IMG/VR virus record: IMGVR_UViG_3300030419_003343
Location: 1 to 39,141 of that record
Direction: 5' to 3' (one strand)
Source: a virus
Length of the DNA stretch: 39,141 bases
In this document: piece after piece, positions 7,264 through 14,319 of the stretch
Position numbering within the stretch: position 1 is the stretch's first letter
Layout of the letters: each line of letters starts with the position of its first letter
Notes under the pieces: generated by a model
Told to the model about the DNA's origin: nothing
What the model saw: only the letters and a program-made list of their open reading frames with translations
Database searches by the model: none
Translations under genes and position numbers: made by a program

Positions 7264-10221
7264 TTAGTCTTCAAAAGATGCACCCGTAGATGCGATCACG
7301 AAATCAATCGCGATGTACTCGATGGCCCGAGCAGGCTTAATCATGATCTTAGCATACATGATGTTCTGATCAATGAGATCAGGGGTTGTAGTTGACTCAT
7401 CTAGAATCAACTTATAATCAGTAATACCATACTGAACCTTGACATTTGCCAAGAAAGGCTCGATAAGTGACTTGAAACGGTTCCAAGTAGATTGGACGTT
7501 TTGATCAAATAACACCTGGGTGGATAGGACGGAGATCTGCTTCTTCAAGTAGATAACCAATCGGCGAACATTGATGCGATCAAGCGCAGATTGACGCTCT
7601 TGTAACGTTTTCTGCCCAAAGACCACAATGCCTGTGGATGGGAAAGAAGCGATTGGGTTGATTGCTGCTTCATATAGAAGATCGCGATCCTTTGAAACCA
7701 ATCGTTCAGTCACATTTGTAATTGGGATGCCGGCAGCACCATCAGTGAGACCGCCGCGGTTGAAGCCAGCAGGAGCATACCAAAGATGTGAGGCTTTTTC
7801 AGAACTCGCCAAAACACCCATCATTGCAACAGATGGTGGAACCCACACAAGTTGTCCGGTAGCTTCATCACGGGTCTGGACCCAAGGATAGAAGGTACAG
7901 CCGTAACTGGAATCGATCCGGCGGGCGCGCAGACTATTTGCGGCCTGCGATGGAGTTGTTCCGATTCGACTGGAGGGATCAGATTCGTACTGTTCGTGGT
8001 TTGGCAAATAAACACTAGCCAAGTCCACAACAGCCAAGGAATCCGCGCGCTCTTCGCAAACACTGATTGCGTGACTGGTCAACGCATCTACAGTCAGTCC
8101 AGGGACAGAAAGGAGATTCATGTTGATGTATTCTGGGTCAGCTACAGTGTCAATTGCGCGCTTGAATGTGTGATAAGCATAAGAATTATCTTCTGTAGGG
8201 CTGCTGATGTCTGTAATACCTTTATTATAGAGAGGATCGGGTTTCGTAATGTCGAATCCGTCAAAACCACCCCAGAAAGGTGCCGTGAAACGATCATATC
8301 CTGCATTCAGAAGTGTTTCGTATGTGTTGGTGCCGCGGGCGGTGGAACTGTTTCCACTCTTGCGAGAACCAGAGGAATAAGTATAGATATTATCCTGCGA
8401 TGCACTTACATTATCCAGTGTAAAGACATACGCATACCCTTCAAGGACAGAAGTGCTTGCATTATAAGCTGCAGTGCTCGTATCCACCACAAGTCCATTA
8501 GCGGTACCCAGTGAAGAGTACCATAGGCGGTGTGGGTCTGCAACACTCTTGTCTGCTGTGGTACTAGTCGCTGTTCTGGTCACTTCCATACCGAAGTAGG
8601 CATCAGTTGGGTCAGCAAGGCCGCCGTCAGTTGCTTGATTGCGTAGGCGAACTTCTGGGAAGTTAAACGAGCAGGAAAGGCTTCCGGCTGCCGGATACGA
8701 TGAGCTAATAGAATATCGGCCGGCGCCTGCGGCGCGGGTAACACCAGGAGTGTTGGCGCCTAGGCCCAGAATAGATGTAATCACTGCGTTGGTTCCAGAA
8801 GCACTATGTGCGCTAACCGTGCCGATATCGCGGAACTTGGGAGGACCAAAATAACCGAATGGCAATAAAGTCTCAAGACCCGAAGCGCCACCGTCAATCT
8901 TAGAGTCCATCTTTACGCGGACAAACTTAGAAAGGTTTGGATATTCTCCGATAGTCTGGAGTCGACGAGTAGTAGTGTTCCACCTTTGATATTGGGTACC
9001 GATCTTGCGAGCGATGTAGTTGGGAGAAGTGGGGTCTAAAGTAAGGTTATCAAATCGTTCAACGACTTGGACAGCATTGTCTGTATCCAGAAGTGATCGC
9101 AAGACAAGTGAGAAGGTTCCATATTCTGAAGTTGAAACGGAAGATTGGCGAATTTTCTCTATAGAAACTTTGAGGTTCTTTTGAAGCCATTCACCGTGGC
9201 CGCGGCCAATAAGCTGGAAAAGCTTTTGAGCCTGTGGAGCAGAATAATCTGCTGCAGCGCCAAGATCCTGACCAATAAACCAGCCTGAAGTAGCCTCTTG
9301 AGAGGGGATATCAAGCATCCGGTCGGGACCTACCGCACGATCAGAGGTTGCATATGTGCCTCCGGCTGCAGATCCTGAACCCAGGCCAACTACAACACCA
9401 AAGAGTTGAGATCCACCTGTAAGGCTCCGTTCGCGAAGTTCTTGCTCAAATGTTTCACCAAGCCAGTAGTCTTCATAAGAGTCCGAAGAGTAGAATGCTC
9501 CTTGGGTGCTTGTCAGTTGTGGGTTGGTATTAAAGCGCTTACGAGCGAAGAGATCGGTATCATCATCAAAGTTAAAGCTGAACTGTTTTTTGCCGTTAGT
9601 AGCGCCATTAATCTCTACCTTAAACACTCCGTTAGTATCACTAGCGATCATGGTGCATGAGGATGTTGCATAAATAACACCGGGCCCAGCCACGTCTCCT
9701 ACCAGCGCGACAGAACCACTCTGTACATACCAGATGGCAGCTAATTGACCGCCGTTGGCACCGATAAAACTTGTTGCCGGAGCGGCGCCGCTTGGAAACA
9801 CAAAAAGCCCAAAAGCACCACCACCAGTAGTTGCACTATTTTTGGGTACTCCGGTGGTTCCCCAGCCGGCGCGGCCGGTTGTGCCATTATTGGTTGTGGT
9901 CTGTTGTCCGAGAAGTCGGACATATGTTACGGGGGCCACGTTAGCGCGCAGGAAAGCCTTGGCTGCATACGTTCCGTACATGGGTGATTGGTAGTTTCCA
10001 TCACGATAGATGTCGCCGCCGGCGTTACCGGGTACCGTATCTCCGAACATATTGACAAAATCTGAATAAGATTCAACGGTAACGGGCTGCATTGCGAGCC
10101 CGCGGGTAGAACGTCCGATTATAACGGGTCCTTGTGCTGTTGGTGTTTGGGGAACGAAAGAGTTATCAATTTCGTTGATAAACACCCCAGGAGATACAAA
10201 CTTAAAGCTTTTTACTGACAT
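7264..10221 (-). CDS. Tail sheath protein, T4 gp18-type, enlarged
   Basis: 985 residues, against 659 for T4 gp18. The N-terminus (FVSPGVFINEID, then GPVIIGRSTRG and SYSDFVNMFGD) and the C-terminal 200 residues (IAIDFVIAS near the end, preceded by the LVIYLKKQISVLS helix and SLIEPFLANVKVQYGITDYK) match the conserved core of contractile sheaths. The segments TGIVVFGQKTL and LDRINVRRL are also standard. The extra length lies in the middle (roughly residues 110-650), Gly/Ser/Thr-rich and probably forming surface-exposed beta domains. The sheath contracts to drive the tube through the host envelope. It has GAGGAA before ATG 10221 and a promoter-like motif about 50 nt upstream; the tube gene follows. 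Confidence 0.92.
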   Translation of the reverse strand: MSVKSFKFVSPGVFINEIDNSFVPQTPTAQGPVIIGRSTRGLAMQPVTVESYSDFVNMFGDTVPGNAGGDIYRDGNYQSPMYGTYAAKAFLRANVAPVTYVRLLGQQTTTNNGTTGRAGWGTTGVPKNSATTGGGAFGLFVFPSGAAPATSFIGANGGQLAAIWYVQSGSVALVGDVAGPGVIYATSSCTMIASDTNGVFKVEINGATNGKKQFSFNFDDDTDLFARKRFNTNPQLTSTQGAFYSSDSYEDYWLGETFEQELRERSLTGGSQLFGVVVGLGSGSAAGGTYATSDRAVGPDRMLDIPSQEATSGWFIGQDLGAAADYSAPQAQKLFQLIGRGHGEWLQKNLKVSIEKIRQSSVSTSEYGTFSLVLRSLLDTDNAVQVVERFDNLTLDPTSPNYIARKIGTQYQRWNTTTRRLQTIGEYPNLSKFVRVKMDSKIDGGASGLETLLPFGYFGPPKFRDIGTVSAHSASGTNAVITSILGLGANTPGVTRAAGAGRYSISSSYPAAGSLSCSFNFPEVRLRNQATDGGLADPTDAYFGMEVTRTATSTTADKSVADPHRLWYSSLGTANGLVVDTSTAAYNASTSVLEGYAYVFTLDNVSASQDNIYTYSSGSRKSGNSSTARGTNTYETLLNAGYDRFTAPFWGGFDGFDITKPDPLYNKGITDISSPTEDNSYAYHTFKRAIDTVADPEYINMNLLSVPGLTVDALTSHAISVCEERADSLAVVDLASVYLPNHEQYESDPSSRIGTTPSQAANSLRARRIDSSYGCTFYPWVQTRDEATGQLVWVPPSVAMMGVLASSEKASHLWYAPAGFNRGGLTDGAAGIPITNVTERLVSKDRDLLYEAAINPIASFPSTGIVVFGQKTLQERQSALDRINVRRLVIYLKKQISVLSTQVLFDQNVQSTWNRFKSLIEPFLANVKVQYGITDYKLILDESTTTPDLIDQNIMYAKIMIKPARAIEYIAIDFVIASTGASFED

Positions 10222-10271
10222 ATTATGGTTCCTCTTTTGAAAAGCAAGCGTATTTGATGCCTAATCATACT

Positions 10272-10280
10272 TTAAATAGT
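10272..10280 (-). promoter_or_regulatory. Late-promoter-like motif before the tail sheath gene
   Basis: Minus-strand ACTATTTAA in the 108-bp gap upstream of the sheath gene, about 50 nt before ATG 10221. The flanking bases make an imperfect palindrome (ATACTATTTAAAGTAT). Confidence 0.45.
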
Positions 10281-10329
10281 ATTTTCAATCCCAAAAGGAT
10301 AAGCAACTTTTGATATTCCAGTTCCTGAA

Positions 10330-11205
10330 CTAATCTTTTCCCCACAAGTTAAAGTTTCCTGCTGCGACAACTGATTCTTGTGGGAATTGGTATTCAACTG
10401 CATTTTCATCAATTCGAACGATTGGACGATCATCATTGGTGCCTTCTCCGATCAAGTATCCTAAAATATTTACATTAATCTCGGTAGTAAATTGACGTTC
10501 GTCATCTCCAAGGGATGCTATATTGTTATTATGTGCAAAATTCTGTTGTACAAAGGCCTCGTAGCGATGATTGTTTCTTTGTAAGATAAAAGAATTAATC
10601 TGGCCTGGTCTGGCAATAAAAGGAGCGATCAGATCATTCATCTGTTGTTGATATTCTGTCTTAATACTAATTTTATAATCTACGCTTATATAAACTGGGA
10701 TAGGAATAGAGAGAGTTTGAATCACCACCTTCTGGTTGACTCTTGGGTAATATCGCTGCTTTATTCCACCTGTGTTGGTCCTGGTTCCTGCAGCAACGGC
10801 GAAATTTCGTGTCTTGTCGGGAACGATTCTTCGAGCTATTACAAAGCGACCGGATCGGCCGTTCTTATCGGGAGAGTAAATCTGTGCTTGGAAGGACCCC
10901 TTACGGCCCGGATCTTTAGCGATACCTGTTCGTTCTACACTAAGAACGGGAAGCACAATGTTTTTCCCATCTCTTAAATCCTTAGAATGCTTAACTTGGA
11001 ATGATCTTTCTGGTACCTGCCATAGAACTGGGACCTTTTTAAAGCCTTCGTTTGTTATAGTGGAAAGATCCAAGTCTTCTTTGAGCCAAGACACCAAGGA
11101 ATAATCTATATCTTCTATAGTAGACGCAAGCATTCCCACTTCTTCTAAATTATAATCTCCCGATCCACTGGGAAGCATAGCAAAATCAAAATCATCAGGT
11201 AGCAT
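10330..11205 (-). CDS. Probable tail completion / sheath terminator protein, gp15-like
   Basis: 291 residues from ATG 11205, chosen because AAAGGGAC lies 6 nt before it; the frame is open 15 codons further up but those codons overlap the preceding gene and lack a ribosome site. No signal or membrane segment. A beta-rich middle with IPIPVYISVDYKISIKTEY, then QQQMNDLIAPF and FTTEINVNILGYLIGEG resembles the region of gp15-type proteins that follows an 'expressed linear polymerised helix' pattern in T4-like phages. T4 gp15 (272 residues) caps the sheath at the neck. Gene order neck-neck-this-sheath-tube supports a tail terminator role. Sequence similarity to T4 itself is weak by eye, so equivalence is tentative. 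Confidence 0.55.
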   Translation of the reverse strand: MLPDDFDFAMLPSGSGDYNLEEVGMLASTIEDIDYSLVSWLKEDLDLSTITNEGFKKVPVLWQVPERSFQVKHSKDLRDGKNIVLPVLSVERTGIAKDPGRKGSFQAQIYSPDKNGRSGRFVIARRIVPDKTRNFAVAAGTRTNTGGIKQRYYPRVNQKVVIQTLSIPIPVYISVDYKISIKTEYQQQMNDLIAPFIARPGQINSFILQRNNHRYEAFVQQNFAHNNNIASLGDDERQFTTEINVNILGYLIGEGTNDDRPIVRIDENAVEYQFPQESVVAAGNFNLWGKD

Positions 11206-11683
11206 CGAATAGTCCCTTTCTGGCTCGTTTACATGTGGCCACAACCTCAAAGGTATGGCCTACTTGACCAAACAATTTACGAGGTTCTTCAATTTTGGTC
11301 ATTTCATAATATGTATCACCATATAAAACAAAGTCACCCTCTCGAACAAACAAGTCTTGATCCTCTGTGAGTCTCCGATGGTGAAAATAAACCGTAATGA
11401 TGCTGCTATGATCAACACCAACATCATTCATATAAGTTGTAGACTCTTCGTCAAACTTAACAAGAGCATATACTCTAACTGGAGGCAAAAATGTTTTTTC
11501 AATTGCTTCTCCGTATAAGTCGTGAAACTTGGTGCGTTCCATATCAATGGGATAGTACAGAATTTGTTGACCAACAACTTTCTCCACCAACTCATCGTTG
11601 ACCTGTTTGACTAGATCACGCTCTTTCTTACCTAAGAATAGAGGGGGAGGTGGTGCAGTGGGTCTTTTCCATTCATTAGACAT
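11195..11683 (-). CDS. Probable neck / head-closure protein, gp14-like
   Basis: 162 residues starting at ATG 11683 only a few bases after the preceding stop; its last codons overlap the next gene's ATG (11 bp). After a Pro-rich N-terminus (TAPPPPLF) comes a helix (ERDLVKQVNDELVEKVVG) and then ILYYPIDMERTKFHDLYGEA followed by a beta-rich domain with EGDFVLYGDTYYEMTKIEEP. The pattern YYP..., then Y/FGE..., then VYALVKFDE is shared with neck proteins of T4-like cyanophages (gp14), although this protein is shorter than T4 gp14 (256). The position between a gp13-like and a gp15-like gene supports a head-tail connector role. Confidence in the exact T4 counterpart is moderate. Confidence 0.55.
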   Translation of the reverse strand: MSNEWKRPTAPPPPLFLGKKERDLVKQVNDELVEKVVGQQILYYPIDMERTKFHDLYGEAIEKTFLPPVRVYALVKFDEESTTYMNDVGVDHSSIITVYFHHRRLTEDQDLFVREGDFVLYGDTYYEMTKIEEPRKLFGQVGHTFEVVATCKRARKGLFDAT

Positions 11684-11689
11684 TCCCTA

Positions 11690-12964
11690 TTACCCCACAA
11701 AAATTGGCAGCGGTGTAACCTTCAGGACGTTCGTGGCTGCATCAGTGATTTCCTGATCTTGCTTGGCAAGTGCAACATATTCTGTCTCTTTAAGCATTTC
11801 TGCCAGCTTATCCTTTAGCTGTTGTTGCTCATCTTTGGCTTGGGAGAGGAGTTCGCTGTGATTTAGCGTCACACTTTCACCTGGAATCGGGATAGTTGTG
11901 AACTTACCTCGAATTTGCCCTAACATCTCCTTGCAAAGAGCCAATGAATACTTTCGAATCCACTGCTTACCCATTGAGTTGATATTCTGGTAGGGGATAT
12001 TGTCAAAAGGTACAGTATTGAGGTTATTGACTCCCTCTACACCGGTGTCAATAACTCCATCCAACGCGTAAGGCTCCAAATCCACATAAAACTTAACCCA
12101 AAACTTATCATCTTCGCTCGAAAACCCATAATCGCTTGGAGTGGGATAGAGGCGAAGTTTGTTGTTAATCAACTCAAAAGAAAAGTTTGATGTACGAGTG
12201 GTAATGGAGTCTTCATATGCCATGGCCTGCATTTTATTTTGCCATGTGGGTATTACCTCGAATGTAGAGTCGTCCGAGAACTGACCATAGGTACTGTAAT
12301 TCCCTACAACGTTCAATCCACCATAATAACCGTAAAACCTCCACATCGCGCGAGGCGTTACATAGTAAACTTTTGTGATAATAACACGTTTGTTACCGAT
12401 CTTGCCGGCAAACGGCACTGCGTTACCACTATCATCAGTACCAGTCGCAGAGGATGCGGATATGATACTTTGGAGGTCATAGTCTTGCACATCTCTAACT
12501 GGTGTGAAGGAAGCGGAATATTGTGGGATAGTTCCACCCATTCCGCCGGCTGCTGCTGCAGCATCTCCAACTCTTCGTGAGTAACCCAATGAAAAGCGGG
12601 GATATTTAAGATTTGACCCCGAAGGTCCTGTGAGAATATCGCCTTTATGATCGAAAGATGCCGTAGCTGAACCAAGTACATTCGAAAGTACGTTCTTACC
12701 TTGGTGTAAATTAACGATATAAGAATATTCTAATACTGCTTCTTCATACGCTGCATATACATTAGCTGGGGTTAGCTCAATATCCACAACATCGCCACCA
12801 AGCTTCTTATAAACATAAGCAACTTGGTCGGATGCTCCGCTAATAAAAGCGGCAGACCCCGTATAAATACCAAAAGGTAATGATGCTGCTACTAGAGCAG
12901 TACTACCTGTTGAGGTTAATACTATTGCGCTAGTTTGTGATACTGGGTTTAAATTTGTCGGCAT
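11690..12964 (-). CDS. Neck / head-tail connector protein, gp13-like
   Basis: 424 residues, longer than T4 gp13 (309). Features: a helical segment after TPANVYAAYEEAVLEYSYIV, a middle beta region with PRAMWRFYGYYGG and LINNKLRLYPTPSDYG, and a conserved C-terminal helix pair WIRKYSLALCKEMLGQIRGK then IPIPGESVTLNHSELLSQAK. This last block (helix, Gly-rich turn, then an acidic heptad-like helix) is characteristic of gp13-type neck proteins, which join the portal-closed head to the tail. It is the first gene of the neck block, has TAGGAG before ATG 12964 and a promoter-like motif 19 nt upstream. An Ala/Gly-rich loop (DAAAAAGGMGGT) is probably flexible. Confidence 0.65.
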   Translation of the reverse strand: MPTNLNPVSQTSAIVLTSTGSTALVAASLPFGIYTGSAAFISGASDQVAYVYKKLGGDVVDIELTPANVYAAYEEAVLEYSYIVNLHQGKNVLSNVLGSATASFDHKGDILTGPSGSNLKYPRFSLGYSRRVGDAAAAAGGMGGTIPQYSASFTPVRDVQDYDLQSIISASSATGTDDSGNAVPFAGKIGNKRVIITKVYYVTPRAMWRFYGYYGGLNVVGNYSTYGQFSDDSTFEVIPTWQNKMQAMAYEDSITTRTSNFSFELINNKLRLYPTPSDYGFSSEDDKFWVKFYVDLEPYALDGVIDTGVEGVNNLNTVPFDNIPYQNINSMGKQWIRKYSLALCKEMLGQIRGKFTTIPIPGESVTLNHSELLSQAKDEQQQLKDKLAEMLKETEYVALAKQDQEITDAATNVLKVTPLPIFVG

Positions 12965-12983
12965 GCATGCGTACTCCTACTAC

Positions 12984-12992
12984 ATAAATAGT
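12984..12992 (-). promoter_or_regulatory. Late-promoter-like motif before the neck operon
   Basis: Minus-strand ACTATTTAT, 19 nt before ATG 12964. Exact match to the commonest form. Confidence 0.5.
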
Positions 12993-13023
12993 GAGGCTGA
13001 AAGCAAATCAACAATAGAGAACG

Positions 13024-13278
13024 TTATTTCTTGTGTTCTTTTGATGATGCTTTCTTAGCGCGTCTTTTGGGCGCGGCGGCAGCTTTGGGGGCAACTTTCG
13101 GCGCGGCAGCAGCTTTGGGGGCAACTTTCTTAGACCTCGCAGGCTCTGGGGCGGCGGCTACTTCCTCGACCACAGGCTCGGGAGCCGGGGCCTCTTTTAC
13201 TACAGGTGCTACAACAGCTACTGCGGGCTCTTGAGCATTTGTGCGGGTTTTAAGCCACAAGCGTCGTCTGGGGTGCAT
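13024..13278 (-). CDS. Small histone-H1-like Ala/Lys/Pro-rich basic protein
   Basis: 84 residues. The N-terminus is basic (HPRRRLWLKTR), residues 17-50 are acidic and Val/Pro/Ala-rich (PVVEEVAAAPEPA), and residues 50-84 are a basic Ala/Pro/Lys tail ending KRRAKKASSKEHKK. The tail contains two copies of a 10-residue unit like APKAAAAPKV, encoded by a 30-bp tandem repeat. Such tails resemble histone H1 C-terminal domains and bacterial AlgP/HupN-type proteins and usually bind nucleic acid or act as disordered linkers. It stands alone, with a strong AAGGAGGATCATT before ATG 13278, its own promoter-like motif upstream and the neck gene downstream. A role in DNA condensation inside the head or in host nucleoid interference is conceivable but not shown. 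Confidence 0.75.
   Translation of the reverse strand: MHPRRRLWLKTRTNAQEPAVAVVAPVVKEAPAPEPVVEEVAAAPEPARSKKVAPKAAAAPKVAPKAAAAPKRRAKKASSKEHKK
13071..13130 (-). repeat. 30-bp tandem repeat (two copies) coding APK/Ala units
   Basis: Copies 13071-13100 and 13101-13130 differ at two bases. They encode the two Ala/Pro/Lys units of the H1-like tail and probably vary in number between relatives. Confidence 0.8.
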
Positions 13279-13307
13279 AATGATCCTCCTTATATTAAAT
13301 CATCATA

Positions 13308-13316
13308 ATAAGTAGT
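13308..13316 (-). promoter_or_regulatory. Late-promoter-like motif before the H1-like gene
   Basis: Minus-strand ACTACTTAT, about 29 nt before ATG 13278 and 16 nt downstream of the first copy of the 31-bp repeat. Confidence 0.55.
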
Positions 13317-13332
13317 TTTAAAAATGAAAAAC

Positions 13333-13363
13333 GAAAATCTCAAAAATTGGCGGCGGTATTTTT
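13333..13363 (-). repeat. 31-bp perfect direct repeat, copy 1 (possible activator site)
   Basis: Identical to 14202-14232. On the minus strand it starts AAAAATACCGCCGCC and ends TTTTTGAGATTTTC. It lies between a terminator and a promoter-like motif, at nearly the same spacing from the motif as copy 2. Confidence 0.85.
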
Positions 13364-13382
13364 CGACCTATAGGTGTTTTAC

Positions 13383-13408
13383 AAAAAACCCCCCTCATCC
13401 GAGGGGGG
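13383..13408 (-). terminator. Intrinsic terminator after the decoration-protein gene
   Basis: Minus strand: 8-bp perfect GC-rich stem (CCCCCCTC / GAGGGGGG) with loop GGAT followed by TTTTTT. It is 22 bp downstream of the stop of the gene ending at 13431. Confidence 0.88.
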
Positions 13409-13430
13409 CTTGCATAAAATATACTAAAGA

Positions 13431-14102
13431 CTAAAAGTCCTTGTGACCATAGAGTCTGATAACTAGCTTACCCGACGTGAACGATCCTGCAGATCCACTA
13501 CCGTTTGCGCCATTAATCAAAAACACATAAGATGAATCACTACTAAGAACACTGTTGTCTACCACTGTAACACCTTGACTCATTGTACCGGGGACTCCGC
13601 CTTGAGTCATTACCGCAAAGGGGTCGCCCATGCCACTGGCAGCTTGTCCGTGACCATATGTTGGCTGCGTGCTACCTGAAAGAACAAACGAACGGTTACA
13701 TCCGGCGCCGCCTGTGCTGATATCTTCAATACAGCTCATCTCTGCTTTATATAAGATACCATTGATGGCATTTAGGTGTTGATACAGATATGCTGCATCA
13801 GCGGGTGTTTGCGCGTTTCCGATAACTTCGAAAGCGTTATCGTTACTTCCACTAAGGCCTTGTAGATCTAAAGTGATAGTTGTGATCACTTCGCCGTTTA
13901 CCTCTTGGACACGCATTACTGGGGCTGTTACACTCCCTGATTGTAAGCCTGGTCCGGGGCCATTAGTATCTCCGGAGGAAGACACATATGATTTCCCCAA
14001 CACCTTGCTGTTTTCAAAGGTGGTACCACCCATTGTTAATTCTCTTTTTAATTGTTGGACCAAAGCCTGTGTACGCTTCAATCCTATTCTTCTACTTCCC
14101 AT
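13431..14102 (-). CDS. Probable capsid decoration / head structural protein
   Basis: 223 residues. A basic helical N-terminus (GSRRIGLKRTQALVQQLKREL) is followed by a Gly/Ser-rich beta domain with ITTITLDLQGLSG and a C-terminal strand LVIRLYGHKDF. No membrane or signal sequence. Similar proteins (N-terminal SRRIGL.RTQAL..NLKREL) are familiar next to major capsid genes of uncultured marine myoviruses, but I know no tested function. It forms a one-gene unit: promoter-like motif upstream, GGAGGG before ATG 14102, terminator downstream. This matches high-level expression independent of the capsid gene, as for a decoration or minor capsid protein present in many copies. Function is inferred from place and composition. 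Confidence 0.65.
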   Translation of the reverse strand: MGSRRIGLKRTQALVQQLKRELTMGGTTFENSKVLGKSYVSSSGDTNGPGPGLQSGSVTAPVMRVQEVNGEVITTITLDLQGLSGSNDNAFEVIGNAQTPADAAYLYQHLNAINGILYKAEMSCIEDISTGGAGCNRSFVLSGSTQPTYGHGQAASGMGDPFAVMTQGGVPGTMSQGVTVVDNSVLSSDSSYVFLINGANGSGSAGSFTSGKLVIRLYGHKDF

Positions 14103-14174
14103 AGTTTAAAACCCTCCATTTGTAATCATGTCAAAAACATTATGGTATGAAATGGCTCGCAGGCCACCTCTCAA

Positions 14175-14183
14175 GTAAGTAGT
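14175..14183 (-). promoter_or_regulatory. Late-promoter-like motif before the decoration-protein gene
   Basis: Minus-strand ACTACTTAC, about 72 nt before ATG 14102 and 18 nt downstream of the second copy of the 31-bp repeat. Confidence 0.5.
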
Positions 14184-14201
14184 TATAAAAAATTCAAAGT
14201 T

Positions 14202-14232
14202 GAAAATCTCAAAAATTGGCGGCGGTATTTTT
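14202..14232 (-). repeat. 31-bp perfect direct repeat, copy 2 (possible activator site)
   Basis: Identical to 13333-13363. It lies between the capsid-gene terminator and a promoter-like motif. Confidence 0.85.
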
Positions 14233-14251
14233 AGAGCATCTACAATTATAT

Positions 14252-14286
14252 AAAAGAAAACCCCCACCGGAACTAACCGATGGGGG
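14252..14286 (-). terminator. Intrinsic terminator after the major capsid gene
   Basis: Minus strand: 10-bp stem (CCCCCATCGG / CCGGTGGGGG, one G-T wobble) with a 6-nt loop followed by TTTTCTTTT. It lies 34 bp downstream of the capsid stop. Confidence 0.85.
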
Positions 14287-14319
14287 CTTAACTTTATTGC
14301 GCAGTGCGCTTATTGGCTA

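Noticed and set aside
7852-8514. 220-codon open frame on the plus strand inside the tail sheath gene
   Set aside because: It lies fully antisense to a clearly conserved gene, has Cys/Ile/Arg-rich random-looking composition and no ribosome site; a shadow frame.
13333-14232. 31-bp repeat pair as CRISPR or insertion-sequence ends
   Set aside because: Only two direct copies 838 bp apart with genes and terminators between them, no spacer pattern, no transposase, and no target-site duplication.
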